This document shows positions 27,853 through 35,749 of a stretch of 64,000 bases of DNA, one piece after another. Positions within the stretch are counted from its first letter, which is position 1. Every line of letters starts with the position of its first letter. Origin of the DNA: Andreprevotia lacus DSM 23236 (GTDB taxonomy: Bacteria; Pseudomonadota; Gammaproteobacteria; Burkholderiales; Chitinibacteraceae). The stretch lies in the NCBI RefSeq assembly GCF_900176275.1, contig NZ_FWXD01000002.1, positions 131,975 to 195,974 on the forward strand. Direction: 5' to 3'. The translations under genes were made by a program, and so were the position numbers. The notes beneath the pieces were generated by a model that had not been told where the DNA came from, searched no databases, and worked only from the letters and a program-made list of their open reading frames with translations.

Positions 27853-30429
27853 ATGGCTGAACAGAACTATCCATTATTGGTTTTTCCTTCAGCCGCTCCT
27901 GCCGATCGTGATAAACGAAATGCTGCCAGACCCAAAGCGTTGCACAAGCCAAGTCTTGATAGGCAACGGTCAAGGATCGGCCCTAAGTTCCACACATTAC
28001 AAACCACACTCGAAGCTCAACGGCTTCAGTTGCAAGCGACAGCACCAGGTGAAAATCCTGAGATGGTGCTTGTTTTCGATGTGATCGGCTCGGTCCAAAA
28101 TTTCGCAAATACTGTCAAGCGCACTCCCGGGTTGGAATGGCTATTCGAAGAGCCTGCCAGCTATGAAGCAGATGAGGATTTTTTCCTCATGGAAGATGAG
28201 GAGAGGCCGCTACTAGGCTGCATGTTCCTGATAGGGACTAATAAAGCAGCGTTAGACCAGATCATTTCCCTATGGCAGCGCTATCTTCTAGATCCCAAAG
28301 AGAAGTTTGAGCGTGGCTTCAACGCTTGGCGAGGAGTTTTCGGGTATCTCAGAGATGTTCGCTACTGGTCTGTTCAAGATCGACTTCGACTTGACACCAG
28401 AGAAACGCTGGCTAACTTCCTTGAGTCGAGTGAAGAGACGCTTCGTATCGAAATCGAAGCATGGGTATATAGCGGCGGTCCTGAGCGAAACGCAGCTGTG
28501 GCTGCGGAACTCACCAAGCTGGTGAGCCAGGTAGGTGGGCGAGTGCTTACAAGTGCCCTGATTTCAGCTATCTCTTATCACGGCTTTCTCGTTGCTCTTG
28601 ATCGAGCAGCCGTAGAGCAGCTCTTATCCAGCGAGCCCCCGGAGCTAGCATTCTGTAACCGCGTGATGTACTTCAGGCCTCGCGGCCAAGCGATGGCGTT
28701 ACCCTCAGAAGGTGGGCAGTCCATAGAGCATTCTGCACCTAATGGCACCTTACCTGTAGGCCCTCCGAAAATCGCGCTTCTAGATGGGCTTCCAGTACAA
28801 AATCACCCTTTGCTGCAAGGGCGCATCATTATTGATGATCCGGAGGATTGGGAGGCCGGGTACGAAGTAAAAGATCGTGTTCACGGCACCGCAATGGCAT
28901 CGCTCATCACTCGAGGTGATCTCAGCCTCGATGCGCCTTCTCTTTCCTCCCCCATTTATGTTCGTCCAGTATTACGTCCAGGACCTCCCGATCTAAGGGG
29001 GGGCCGTGCGGAATGTACCCCTGATGATCAGCTTCTGATCGATCTTTTCCATCGGGCAGTTAAACGTATCTGCAAGGGCGACGCAGGTGAAGCGCCTGCA
29101 GCGCCGACAGTGCGAGTGATTAACCTTTCTCTTGGGGATGGCAATGTTGTATTCCACCAAGAAATGTCCCCTTGGGCCAAGCTACTGGATTGGCTAGCTT
29201 TCGAATACAACGTCCTCTTCGTTATTAGTGCGGGAAACTGTACCGAAACTCTGGATATCGAAATGGCTCGAGATAGCTTTAAGGAGCTCTCAGCAGCAGA
29301 CAAGCAGCACGAAGTGATGAATGCCCTCGCTATGCGAGCTCAAAATCGGCGGCTGTGCTCCCCCGCAGAAGCGATCAACGGTATAACGGTCGCTGGGCTG
29401 CACTCCGACGGAGCTGGGCCATGGGTGGGTAGGGGCGAGCAGTTTCAAGCTGCGCGCGATGAAGGTATTGCGCCGTACAACAGAGTTGGGCACGGGTTTC
29501 GCCGCGCTGTTAAGCCGGACATCTTATTCCCTGGTGGTCGCATACTCTACCGCGCCGCCATTAGCTCGCCGGTACATATCGCGCGAGTCTCCCCTGTTCA
29601 CACCGTGCTGGCCCCGGGGCATAAAAAAGCCGCACCGATAACCGGCGGCGAAAGGTCCCCTACCAATTTCAGTCGCGGAACGAGCAATGCAACTGCGTTG
29701 GCTACACGCGCTGCCGCAAATATCCTAGATATGCTCTCCAGCATGCGAGCAGCTAACCCAGCGTTATTGCCAGATTTCTTTGATACGGTGATCACAAAAG
29801 CTTTACTAGTCCATGGTGCAACTTGGGGGGGGCATGAAACCGAGCTTTTGAAGGCGACAAATTATGAAGATGTGCACCGTGTCGGGCAGCAAAATTTGTT
29901 GGCGAGAGCGCTTGGCTACGGTGCAGTTAACGTTGATCGCGTTCTGTCTTGCACGGATCAACGTGCGACTGTAATTGGATTCGGGTTACTGATGACGGAC
30001 CAAGCCCTTGTATTTGAGGTGCCTCTCCCGCCTAGCCTACGTGCTCGTCCGATTATGCGGCGCATGACTGTGACTTTGGCTTGGCTAACGCCAACCAATC
30101 CGCAGCATCAGGCCTACCGTAAAGCGATGCTGTGGTTTGATCCGCCTAAAGACACACTAAGCGTTCATCGCCAGTACGCACATTGGCAGCAGGTACGGCG
30201 GGGCACAGTGCAGCACGAAATTTTGGAGGGGCAGGCTGCTGCTGCATTTGTTGATGGCGATGTACTAAAATTCAAAGTGAACTGCGATGCACCCGCGGGA
30301 AAGTTAGGGGTTTCGGTACCATTTTCGCTATGTGTCTCTCTCGAAGTGGAGGAGGGAGTTCCAGTGCCTATCTATCAAGAAGTGAGTGAAAAAATCAGGC
30401 CAAAGGTGCCTGTGCAGCCAGGTGGTTAA
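27853..30429 (+). CDS. ietS: Subtilisin-like serine protease of an IetAS-type defence pair
   Basis: This 858-aa protein has an N-terminal ~300 residues without a signal peptide, then a peptidase S8 domain. The triad is Asp311 (IALLDGLPVQNHP), His344 (VHGTAMASL) and Ser611 (SRGTSNATAL), with Asn462 (ISAGN) as the oxyanion residue. All are present, so it should be active. The absence of a signal peptide fits a cytoplasmic protease controlled by the ATPase. A beta-rich C-terminus (VFEVPLPPSL...) follows. The ATG at 27853 lies 8 bases past the ietA stop. A GTG at 27841 overlapping the ietA stop is the alternative start. The two genes are clearly one operon. Confidence 0.87.
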   Translation: MAEQNYPLLVFPSAAPADRDKRNAARPKALHKPSLDRQRSRIGPKFHTLQTTLEAQRLQLQATAPGENPEMVLVFDVIGSVQNFANTVKRTPGLEWLFEEPASYEADEDFFLMEDEERPLLGCMFLIGTNKAALDQIISLWQRYLLDPKEKFERGFNAWRGVFGYLRDVRYWSVQDRLRLDTRETLANFLESSEETLRIEIEAWVYSGGPERNAAVAAELTKLVSQVGGRVLTSALISAISYHGFLVALDRAAVEQLLSSEPPELAFCNRVMYFRPRGQAMALPSEGGQSIEHSAPNGTLPVGPPKIALLDGLPVQNHPLLQGRIIIDDPEDWEAGYEVKDRVHGTAMASLITRGDLSLDAPSLSSPIYVRPVLRPGPPDLRGGRAECTPDDQLLIDLFHRAVKRICKGDAGEAPAAPTVRVINLSLGDGNVVFHQEMSPWAKLLDWLAFEYNVLFVISAGNCTETLDIEMARDSFKELSAADKQHEVMNALAMRAQNRRLCSPAEAINGITVAGLHSDGAGPWVGRGEQFQAARDEGIAPYNRVGHGFRRAVKPDILFPGGRILYRAAISSPVHIARVSPVHTVLAPGHKKAAPITGGERSPTNFSRGTSNATALATRAAANILDMLSSMRAANPALLPDFFDTVITKALLVHGATWGGHETELLKATNYEDVHRVGQQNLLARALGYGAVNVDRVLSCTDQRATVIGFGLLMTDQALVFEVPLPPSLRARPIMRRMTVTLAWLTPTNPQHQAYRKAMLWFDPPKDTLSVHRQYAHWQQVRRGTVQHEILEGQAAAAFVDGDVLKFKVNCDAPAGKLGVSVPFSLCVSLEVEEGVPVPIYQEVSEKIRPKVPVQPGG

Positions 30430-30474
30430 TAAATTCACTAGTTTACGGTAGTGGCGGTCTGTGATCTTTCGCTA

Positions 30475-30493
30475 CCCAGTGAGTGACTAGTTA
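30475..30493 (+). repeat. Short repeat shared with the inner left-end region of the transposon
   Basis: CCCAGTGAGTGACTAGTTA lies just after ietS. A near copy, CCCAGTGAACCACTAGTTAG, occurs at 57656-57675, about 60 bases inside the innermost left-end TnsB-type site. The flanking bases are also partly alike (CTTTCGCTA against CCTTCTCCCG). The IS5-family element inserted directly at the end of the first copy. Confidence 0.6.
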
Positions 30494-31359
30494 GAGCCGC
30501 TAACAAAACCCCCGGGGAACCAAATAGCCGCAAGCCTTGCCTGACGCGGGATGAAGAGAGCCATCGTCAGCCAGCAGTTGTGGAAATCGTTGCAGCCTTT
30601 GCTGCCTGTACAACCCCGTTCGCGCCAAGGCGGCCGTCCTCGACTGGATAATCGCGCCGCGCTCAACGGCATCCTGTTTGTCCTGACTACCGGCATTCCT
30701 TGGGAAGACCTCCCCAAGGAGCTGGGTTTTGGTAGCGGTATGACCTGCTGGCGACGCTTGCGCGATTGGCAAGCCCAAGGTGTCTGGGAACGCCTGCATC
30801 TGGCATTGCTGACCCAACTGCGGCAGCACGACCAGATCGACTGGAGCCGTGCCAGTCTCGATGGCGCTAGTGTCGCCAGCCCCCGGGGGGCCTATTGACC
30901 GGCCCCAATCCGACGGATCGCGGCAAGTTGGGCAGCAAACGGCACATTGTGGTGGATCGACGAGGTATCCCGCTCGCCATTATGGTCACCGGCGCAAACA
31001 GGCACGACTCGATGGCGTTCGAACCCTTGCTCGATGCGCTACCCGCGGTGCCAGGCCTGGCTGGGCAACCGCGCAGCCGGCCCGACAAGCTGCATGCGGA
31101 CAAAGGGTATGACTACCGGCGTTGTCGGGCCTATTTGCGCAAGCGTGGCATTCTGGCGCGTATCGCCCGACGTGGCGTGGATGGCGGAGAACGCCTTGGG
31201 CAGCATCGGTGGGTTGTGGAGCGTACCCACGCCTGGTTTGCCGGCTTTGGAAAACTGCGGATACGCTTTGAACGCCGCCTGGATACACATTACGCTCTGC
31301 TCAAGCTGGCTTGTTCTTTGATTTGTTTGCGTTTTGTGAAGATGTTTTGTTAGCGGCTC
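30494..31359 (+). mobile_element. IS5-family insertion sequence, intact ends
   Basis: This 866-bp element has terminal inverted repeats GAGCCGCTAACAAAAC at 30494 and the complement ending at 31359, flanked by a TTA duplication (30491-30493 and 31360-31362). The two-frame transposase and TNA target agree with the IS427 group of IS5. It inserted between ietS and the membrane protein gene. A 114-bp remnant of the same IS lies at 54267. Confidence 0.93.
30551..31353 (+). CDS. IS5-family (IS427-group) transposase, two frames joined by a -1 shift
   Basis: The first frame (30551-30898, 115 aa: MKRAIVSQQLWKSLQPLLP... to GASVASPRGAY) and the second frame (30895-31353, 152 aa: TGPNPTDRGKLGSKRHIVV...) together give a normal DDE transposase. 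The second frame carries the conserved ADKGYDYRRCRAYLRKRGI and RWVVERTHAWFAGFGKLRIRFERR, which includes the catalytic Glu. The junction lies in a C5G6 run at 30880-30890. A programmed -1 frameshift is usual in this group, giving the protein ...SPRGG.LTGPNPTDRGK, so it should not be scored as a simple mutation. Confidence 0.9.
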
Positions 31360-31487
31360 TTAATAGCCACTGCATATTATATGGGTATCCCATTGCTCGC
31401 GGTCTACGTGTATGCGATGTTTATCTCTCCTTGATTTAAATTTCTTCGGGGATACATTGTGATCAAAACGGGTGCTGGGCATTTGTT

Positions 31488-33005
31488 TTATGGCCGTTGA
31501 TTTTTGATGTGTATAGTGATTTTTCCTCCGCGATTTTTTGCTAGGCATTCATTGAGCGTTTTTTTGTTTGGCCAGTCTTTGCATGGCGCGCTATTGTTAT
31601 TGGGCCCTCCCCCTTTGCTTTCTATCGGTGGTAGTGAAATTTCAACTTTTTGAAGTAAGGGGAAGTTTGGCTGATGTTTCGATTTTAACTCGCTAGCTAA
31701 AATTTCCCCCACCGCCTTTGCTCGTTTTTCCGCTAGTAGGTAATTGCTTTCCGATGAGAGGTAGGTCGGATCGGCGAACCACTCCACTTCTATTTTTTCG
31801 ATGCTGTCTTTTTTTGTCCTGCTAATAACACTGGAAATATAATCTTCTATTTCTAATTTTGTGCTATTGGTTATGTTGTAATGCCCTGCTTCGAAATAGA
31901 CCCCAGAAAAATCTTTGCAGTATGTTGATCTATCTGGGTTGGAGATATTGCTGGAAATAAGCTCTCGTGGTAGCTCTAGTATCTGTTTTTGATCCTGTTT
32001 TTCTTGTCCATCTGACCCAAGCTCGATAAAAGATACATCTCCCCAGCCATGCCATATTAAGTGCGCGTTGTTGATAATTGCCTGGCTATCGCTCTTGCAG
32101 CCGATTGTGTCACCGAGGCTAGGGTATGCTTGCTTAATTTTTTCGAAGGTTGCTTGGTCGCTAATTATATTGACTCGTTTCTTTGCTAGTCCGGTCAAAA
32201 TTACAATTTTTTCTGGTAAAGGGTATTCGGATAGATCGTTTATGAAATTTAGAAAAAGTATCGTAAAAATTAAAAAGCATCCAAATAGCTCTACATCTTT
32301 TATTTTTATGCCTTTTTTTAAGCGAAAATTAATCAATGACTTTACAGAAAAGTAAAGTAATACGCTTAGAATTATGAATTGCGATATCGAGTAAATTAGA
32401 TTTATATTTTTTTCGTTTCTATCGATGAAGTGGGATGCATCACTAACTGCTTGAGTTACGATATTTGTTACAATTTTTAGCTGTACGGTGTTGTCTGGTT
32501 TTTTTTGTTCTTCTAGGCATGTAAATATTAATATAGGGGCCATAAGTAATATGGCGCATGGGAAGTGAGCGAGAAGTAGTTTCGTGTTTTTTAGATGGGA
32601 AAGTGTGTTTCTTGTGAATTGTGAGGTGACTATTTTTTTTGTGAGTTTTTTGAGTGAAGAAGTGAGAAAAGAGGTTACCTCGAATAGGAACCATCCAACA
32701 AAAAAGGCTGTTGATGTGGCTGCGGTCATCAGAATAACAATAAAAAACCCAGCCATGAGCAGCCCAATTCCATCGGACAGAGAAACTCCTTTGGGTAGGA
32801 TCTTCCAAGTTGCAAAATAGAACGCGAAAGGCAGAAAGCAAGCTAAGCCGGCTATTTTCTGGGAGAAGATGGCCTGCACAAGCCGAAGCGCCGGTTCTGT
32901 AAATGTGGTTGAAAACCATGAATCATCTTCGGTGCTCGGCGTGTTATTTTTCGCCGCTAGGATTGTGAGTCGATTTTTGAAACGAAATCCAGAAAATTTG
33001 CTCAT
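31488..33005 (-). CDS. Polytopic membrane protein with OmpA-like C-terminal domain, A+T-rich
   Basis: This 505-aa protein has about five hydrophobic segments in the first 265 residues (about 50-68, 77-103, 145-165, 208-225 and 243-262), then a soluble domain. Near the C-terminus, IEKIEVEWFADPTYLSSESNYLLAEKRAKAVGEILASEL resembles the OmpA/MotB-type peptidoglycan-binding motif, where an N-x-x-L-S-x-x-R-A pattern is typical. The whole protein is not recognised. Base composition is very different from its surroundings (a 60-base sample at 32281-32340 has only 16 G/C), a clear sign of separate origin. Its location next to IetAS suggests an accessory defence or envelope role, which is inference. 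ATG 33005 is chosen; TTG 33020 is the alternative. Confidence 0.75.
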   Translation of the reverse strand: MSKFSGFRFKNRLTILAAKNNTPSTEDDSWFSTTFTEPALRLVQAIFSQKIAGLACFLPFAFYFATWKILPKGVSLSDGIGLLMAGFFIVILMTAATSTAFFVGWFLFEVTSFLTSSLKKLTKKIVTSQFTRNTLSHLKNTKLLLAHFPCAILLMAPILIFTCLEEQKKPDNTVQLKIVTNIVTQAVSDASHFIDRNEKNINLIYSISQFIILSVLLYFSVKSLINFRLKKGIKIKDVELFGCFLIFTILFLNFINDLSEYPLPEKIVILTGLAKKRVNIISDQATFEKIKQAYPSLGDTIGCKSDSQAIINNAHLIWHGWGDVSFIELGSDGQEKQDQKQILELPRELISSNISNPDRSTYCKDFSGVYFEAGHYNITNSTKLEIEDYISSVISRTKKDSIEKIEVEWFADPTYLSSESNYLLAEKRAKAVGEILASELKSKHQPNFPLLQKVEISLPPIESKGGGPNNNSAPCKDWPNKKTLNECLAKNRGGKITIHIKNQRP

Positions 33006-33093
33006 GTTTGAACTTATCAAAAGCTATTTACGGTTGTGCTGTTGTAAAAGGGCCGAGCATTACACTCAGCCTTAGCGTTATTGAACGATTAGA

Positions 33094-33258
33094 CTAGGTG
33101 GGGACCTGCAACCAATAAACCTCAGACGTGAGTTCACCATAGATATTGAGCAACTTGCCCGCAGATTTTTGGGGCAGGCTGAGCAGCCGGTTTCGCGTGG
33201 AGAGATCCAGCAGCGTGTGGCGCCCTTTCTCGAGCTGCGCTGCGACGGTGTCGGCCAT
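33094..33258 (-). pseudogene. N-terminal remnant of a DUF4011-type helicase/nuclease protein
   Basis: A good start (CAGGGG, then ATG at 33258) leads into 54 residues: MADTVAAQLEKGRHTLLDLS, continuing TRNRLLSLPQKSAGKLLNIYGEL. The LLDLSTRNRLLSL segment is the start motif of DUF4011, the N-terminal domain of very large superfamily-1 helicase proteins found in defence islands. The frame then stops at 33094 and no helicase sequence follows. The rest of the gene was therefore deleted, with the membrane protein gene now occupying the next position. Confidence 0.7.
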
Positions 33259-33575
33259 GGTTGTGCCCCTGAAATGCAATGCATGGGGCGTCCCGGTCAG
33301 CCGTTTAACCCCATTCCCTTGCGAATTCTGAATGAAATTGCTGTAAGCAAAAGCGGAAACCCATTCAATATTTGATGGGTTGGTGACATTGAGGGTACAG
33401 CAGCAAGAAGCCAGTGCTCAAGAATTGGTAGTGAGACTGTCTCGAAAAGAAAGACTTTTGAGATGGGGGGGCCATTGGAACGTTGCCGTTCCTCAGGTGG
33501 TCTTGTCAGATTTTGCGAGCGCCGAATTGTCTGGCTATGGAGCAGCCGCATGCGCAGGGTGATGCCCAGGGCTAG
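33259..33575. other. Intergenic stretch between DUF4011 remnant and Cro/C1 regulator
   Basis: This is 317 bases with no supported gene. Short frames on both strands (33297-33551, 33380-33562) have no ribosome binding sites or family likeness. It probably holds the promoter of the DUF4011 remnant and junctions from earlier insertions or deletions. Confidence 0.45.
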
Positions 33576-33923
33576 CTACTTCTTTCCCAGATGAAGTGCT
33601 GTTTGCCGGATGAGATCCAGGAGAAATTGCCGGTCTTGCTCGGGTACCAGTTGCAGCCAGGCGGCGATCTGTTCGACAGCTGCAGGCGTAGATGCGCTCG
33701 GCTCCTCGAGCAATTCCCCGATGGATATCTGGAGCAGCGACGAGAGCTTTTGCAGGGTACGCAGTGATGGTGAGGTCAGTCCGCGCTCGATGCGGGAGAC
33801 CGACGCAGGTTCAAGCCCGAGCTGTTCGGCACAGCTGTCCTGTGTGATGCCGAGTTGTTTGCGGCGATTGGCAACATTGCGTCCGAGGCGCTTGAGTAGC
33901 TCTGCAGTTTCGTCCTGGACCAC
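33576..33923 (-). CDS. Cro/C1-type transcriptional regulator
   Basis: This 115-aa protein consists of a helix-turn-helix domain (LGRNVANRRKQLGITQDSCAEQLGLEPASVSRIERGLTSPSLRTLQKLSSLLQ, about 13-63) and a short C-terminal helical region. The recognition helix is in the PASVSRIERG segment. The GTG at 33923 is taken as the start because AAAAGGAGA lies seven bases upstream. It is divergent from the lipoprotein gene, 120 bases away. A symmetric sequence overlapping its own ribosome binding site suggests autoregulation. Confidence 0.85.
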   Translation of the reverse strand: MVQDETAELLKRLGRNVANRRKQLGITQDSCAEQLGLEPASVSRIERGLTSPSLRTLQKLSSLLQISIGELLEEPSASTPAAVEQIAAWLQLVPEQDRQFLLDLIRQTALHLGKK

Positions 33924-33926
33924 AAA

Positions 33927-33946
33927 TGTCTCCTTTTAGGAAGACA
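33927..33946. promoter_or_regulatory. Imperfect inverted repeat over the regulator translation start
   Basis: TGTCTCC (33927-33933) and GGAAGACA (33939-33946) form an inverted repeat with one mismatch. It includes the AGGAG ribosome binding site of the Cro/C1 regulator. It is a candidate operator for autorepression or a small hairpin that hides the binding site. Confidence 0.45.
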
Positions 33947-34043
33947 TCTATGGTCATGCCTTATCAGTTCCTCGATAACAACCTAATATGTGCATTTGTT
34001 TGTAAACATTTTAGGACTTATCTTGCACGCCCAACACAGCCCA

Positions 34044-35543
34044 ATGTCACCGGCAGCAAAACAGGTATCGCCGCGCTCATCCGCTACCTTGGTCAAAATC
34101 GGTACCTCTCTTGCTGCAATTGCCTTGGTTCTGACCGCTTGCGGAGGTGGTGGCGGTGGCAGCTCCAGCTCTGTCGTAACACCCACTGCCACGCCAGTGC
34201 CCGTTGCGACACCCACACCGACGCCTGTGCCGATGCCGGCGAATGCCGCCGTCTCGACCAACAACGGCACGACGTTCGACTACGCGTATGCCGCAGGCTT
34301 TAACGGCGATTCCGTTGCTGCGCCGGCGACGGCCGGCGACTACACGATCAGCAAAGTCGAGTTTGGCCAGATCAATCTGATGCAGGTCGGTGATCCGTAT
34401 TTCGCGTTGACTGCCAATCGTGATGTGCTGGTGCGGGTGTCGGTCTTGGGTAGCGTGGCCAACCTGGTGGCGCCGAATGTGGCGCTGAGCTTGAAGGATG
34501 CCTCGGGCAGCACGCTGTTCAACCAGGTGCTGTCGCCCAAGAGCGCCAACATGGTGTTGCCGACGCAACGCGACGTGGCTGATACCTACGTGAGCAACAC
34601 GACCAGCCCGAACGGCCCGTTGCCGTGCTACACCGGCCGCAATGTAGCCGGCTGCCCCAGCACCAGCGCAACGGTGGTCAAAACGGCCGGCGCCAGCATC
34701 CCGGACCTGTACCACGCCTACATCGTGAAGATCCCAGCTGCTAATTTGCCGGCCGGGACACTGACGCTGGTGGTGAATGTGCAACCGGGTACGACCCAGC
34801 AAGCATCAACGGTCGGCAATACCTTGAGCGTGCAGATCCAGCCGCGCACGGTGGCGCCGATGGATCTGACCCTGGTGCCGTTCCAGGTCGCTGGCGTTTC
34901 GCCGACGCTGCCGAGCACCGCGCACGTCACCACGATCGCCATGCGCTACTTCCCGGTGTCGCAGGTTGTCGTGCGTCAGCGTGCACCGATCGTAGTGGCC
35001 GACACGGTACTGGGTGGCAAGACACCGGCACAGTATGGCGATGCACGCCAACCGTTGCTGGCAGTGCTGGATACGACCTATCAGCAGGATGGGGTGACCA
35101 GCAGCTACTACCTCGGTGTCGTGCCGGGTACCGGCCAGGACATTGGCGGCATCACACTGGGCCGGGGTTCTGGCATCGCGCTGTTCGGTGATAGCACCTA
35201 CGACATCAACGATTCGTTGCGTCGTGAGCTGAACAATGGCCCGGCCCACTTCGGTGAAGTGAATGCGGCCAACGGCTGCGGTTCTGATGGCGGCGCCATC
35301 CTGCCATCTACCTTTGCCGATGGCGGCTTGAACGGGGTGTGGGGTGTCGATCTGATATCGGATGGCAGCAAGATCACCCTGCAAAACCCAGCAAAGAATC
35401 GCTCCATTGCCGGCTACTGCATGGGGCAGTGGTCGAGCAGCTATCAGGTGAAGACGTATATGCGTGATGCGAAAATGGGCAAACTCAACGCGACCGAGCT
35501 GAACACGACCTACACCACGGTGGACCCTGTGGCTTGGTGGTAA
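34044..35543 (+). CDS. Lipoprotein resembling M66-type metalloproteases but without HExxH
   Basis: This protein of about 499 aa starts with a lipoprotein signal (KIGTSLAAIALVLTAC, lipobox LTAC), then GGGGGGSSSS and a Pro/Thr linker, and so is likely exposed at the outer membrane. The central pattern DLTLVPFQVAGVSPTLPSTAHVTTIAMRYFPVSQVVVRQRAPI and the final RSIAGYCMGQWSSSYQVKTYM correspond to regions flanking the zinc site in secreted M66-like proteases (VPV-Y-G-P...YPV, MSYC-PRWISDY). The expected HELGHxxG is not found; the region instead reads NNGPAHFGEVNAANGCGSDGG. It may be an inactive relative. The start is uncertain: ATG 34044, TTG 34023 (AGGA upstream) or GTG 33990. Confidence 0.7.
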   Translation: MSPAAKQVSPRSSATLVKIGTSLAAIALVLTACGGGGGGSSSSVVTPTATPVPVATPTPTPVPMPANAAVSTNNGTTFDYAYAAGFNGDSVAAPATAGDYTISKVEFGQINLMQVGDPYFALTANRDVLVRVSVLGSVANLVAPNVALSLKDASGSTLFNQVLSPKSANMVLPTQRDVADTYVSNTTSPNGPLPCYTGRNVAGCPSTSATVVKTAGASIPDLYHAYIVKIPAANLPAGTLTLVVNVQPGTTQQASTVGNTLSVQIQPRTVAPMDLTLVPFQVAGVSPTLPSTAHVTTIAMRYFPVSQVVVRQRAPIVVADTVLGGKTPAQYGDARQPLLAVLDTTYQQDGVTSSYYLGVVPGTGQDIGGITLGRGSGIALFGDSTYDINDSLRRELNNGPAHFGEVNAANGCGSDGGAILPSTFADGGLNGVWGVDLISDGSKITLQNPAKNRSIAGYCMGQWSSSYQVKTYMRDAKMGKLNATELNTTYTTVDPVAWW

Positions 35544-35585
35544 TCACCACATGCAATGACATCGCGCGGTTTCGGCCGCGCGCTC

Positions 35586-35608
35586 AAACCGCCCTCGTGG
35601 CGGTTTTT
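35586..35608 (+). terminator. Rho-independent terminator after the lipoprotein gene
   Basis: AAACCGCC (35586-35593) pairs with GGCGGTTT (35599-35606) across a 5-base loop, and a T run follows to 35608. It lies 42 bases after the stop codon. Confidence 0.88.
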
Positions 35609-35652
35609 GCTTTTCAAGCGCCGAACCTGGCCAAGTGAGGCGTGAATCACGT

Positions 35653-35676
35653 TTGTTTAGCTGTACAGCTAAACAA
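35653..35676. repeat. 24-bp perfect palindrome with an extra half-site
   Basis: The arm TTGTTTAGCTGT (35653-35664) is followed without a gap by its exact complement (35665-35676). A further half-site GCTAAACAAAAC lies at 35686-35697, 22 bases from the equivalent arm. It is located between two convergent genes (lipoprotein and nuclease), so it is not in an ordinary promoter position. Confidence 0.8.
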
Positions 35677-35749
35677 GCCAAAATCGCTAAACAAAACTGC
35701 GGGATGGTACTGGCCAGCAAGAGCGTCAATCCGCGTGGAGCCGCTACTC

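Noticed and set aside
31039..31290. Minus-strand frames within the IS5-family transposase
   Set aside because: They are shadows of the transposase second frame and have no independent support.
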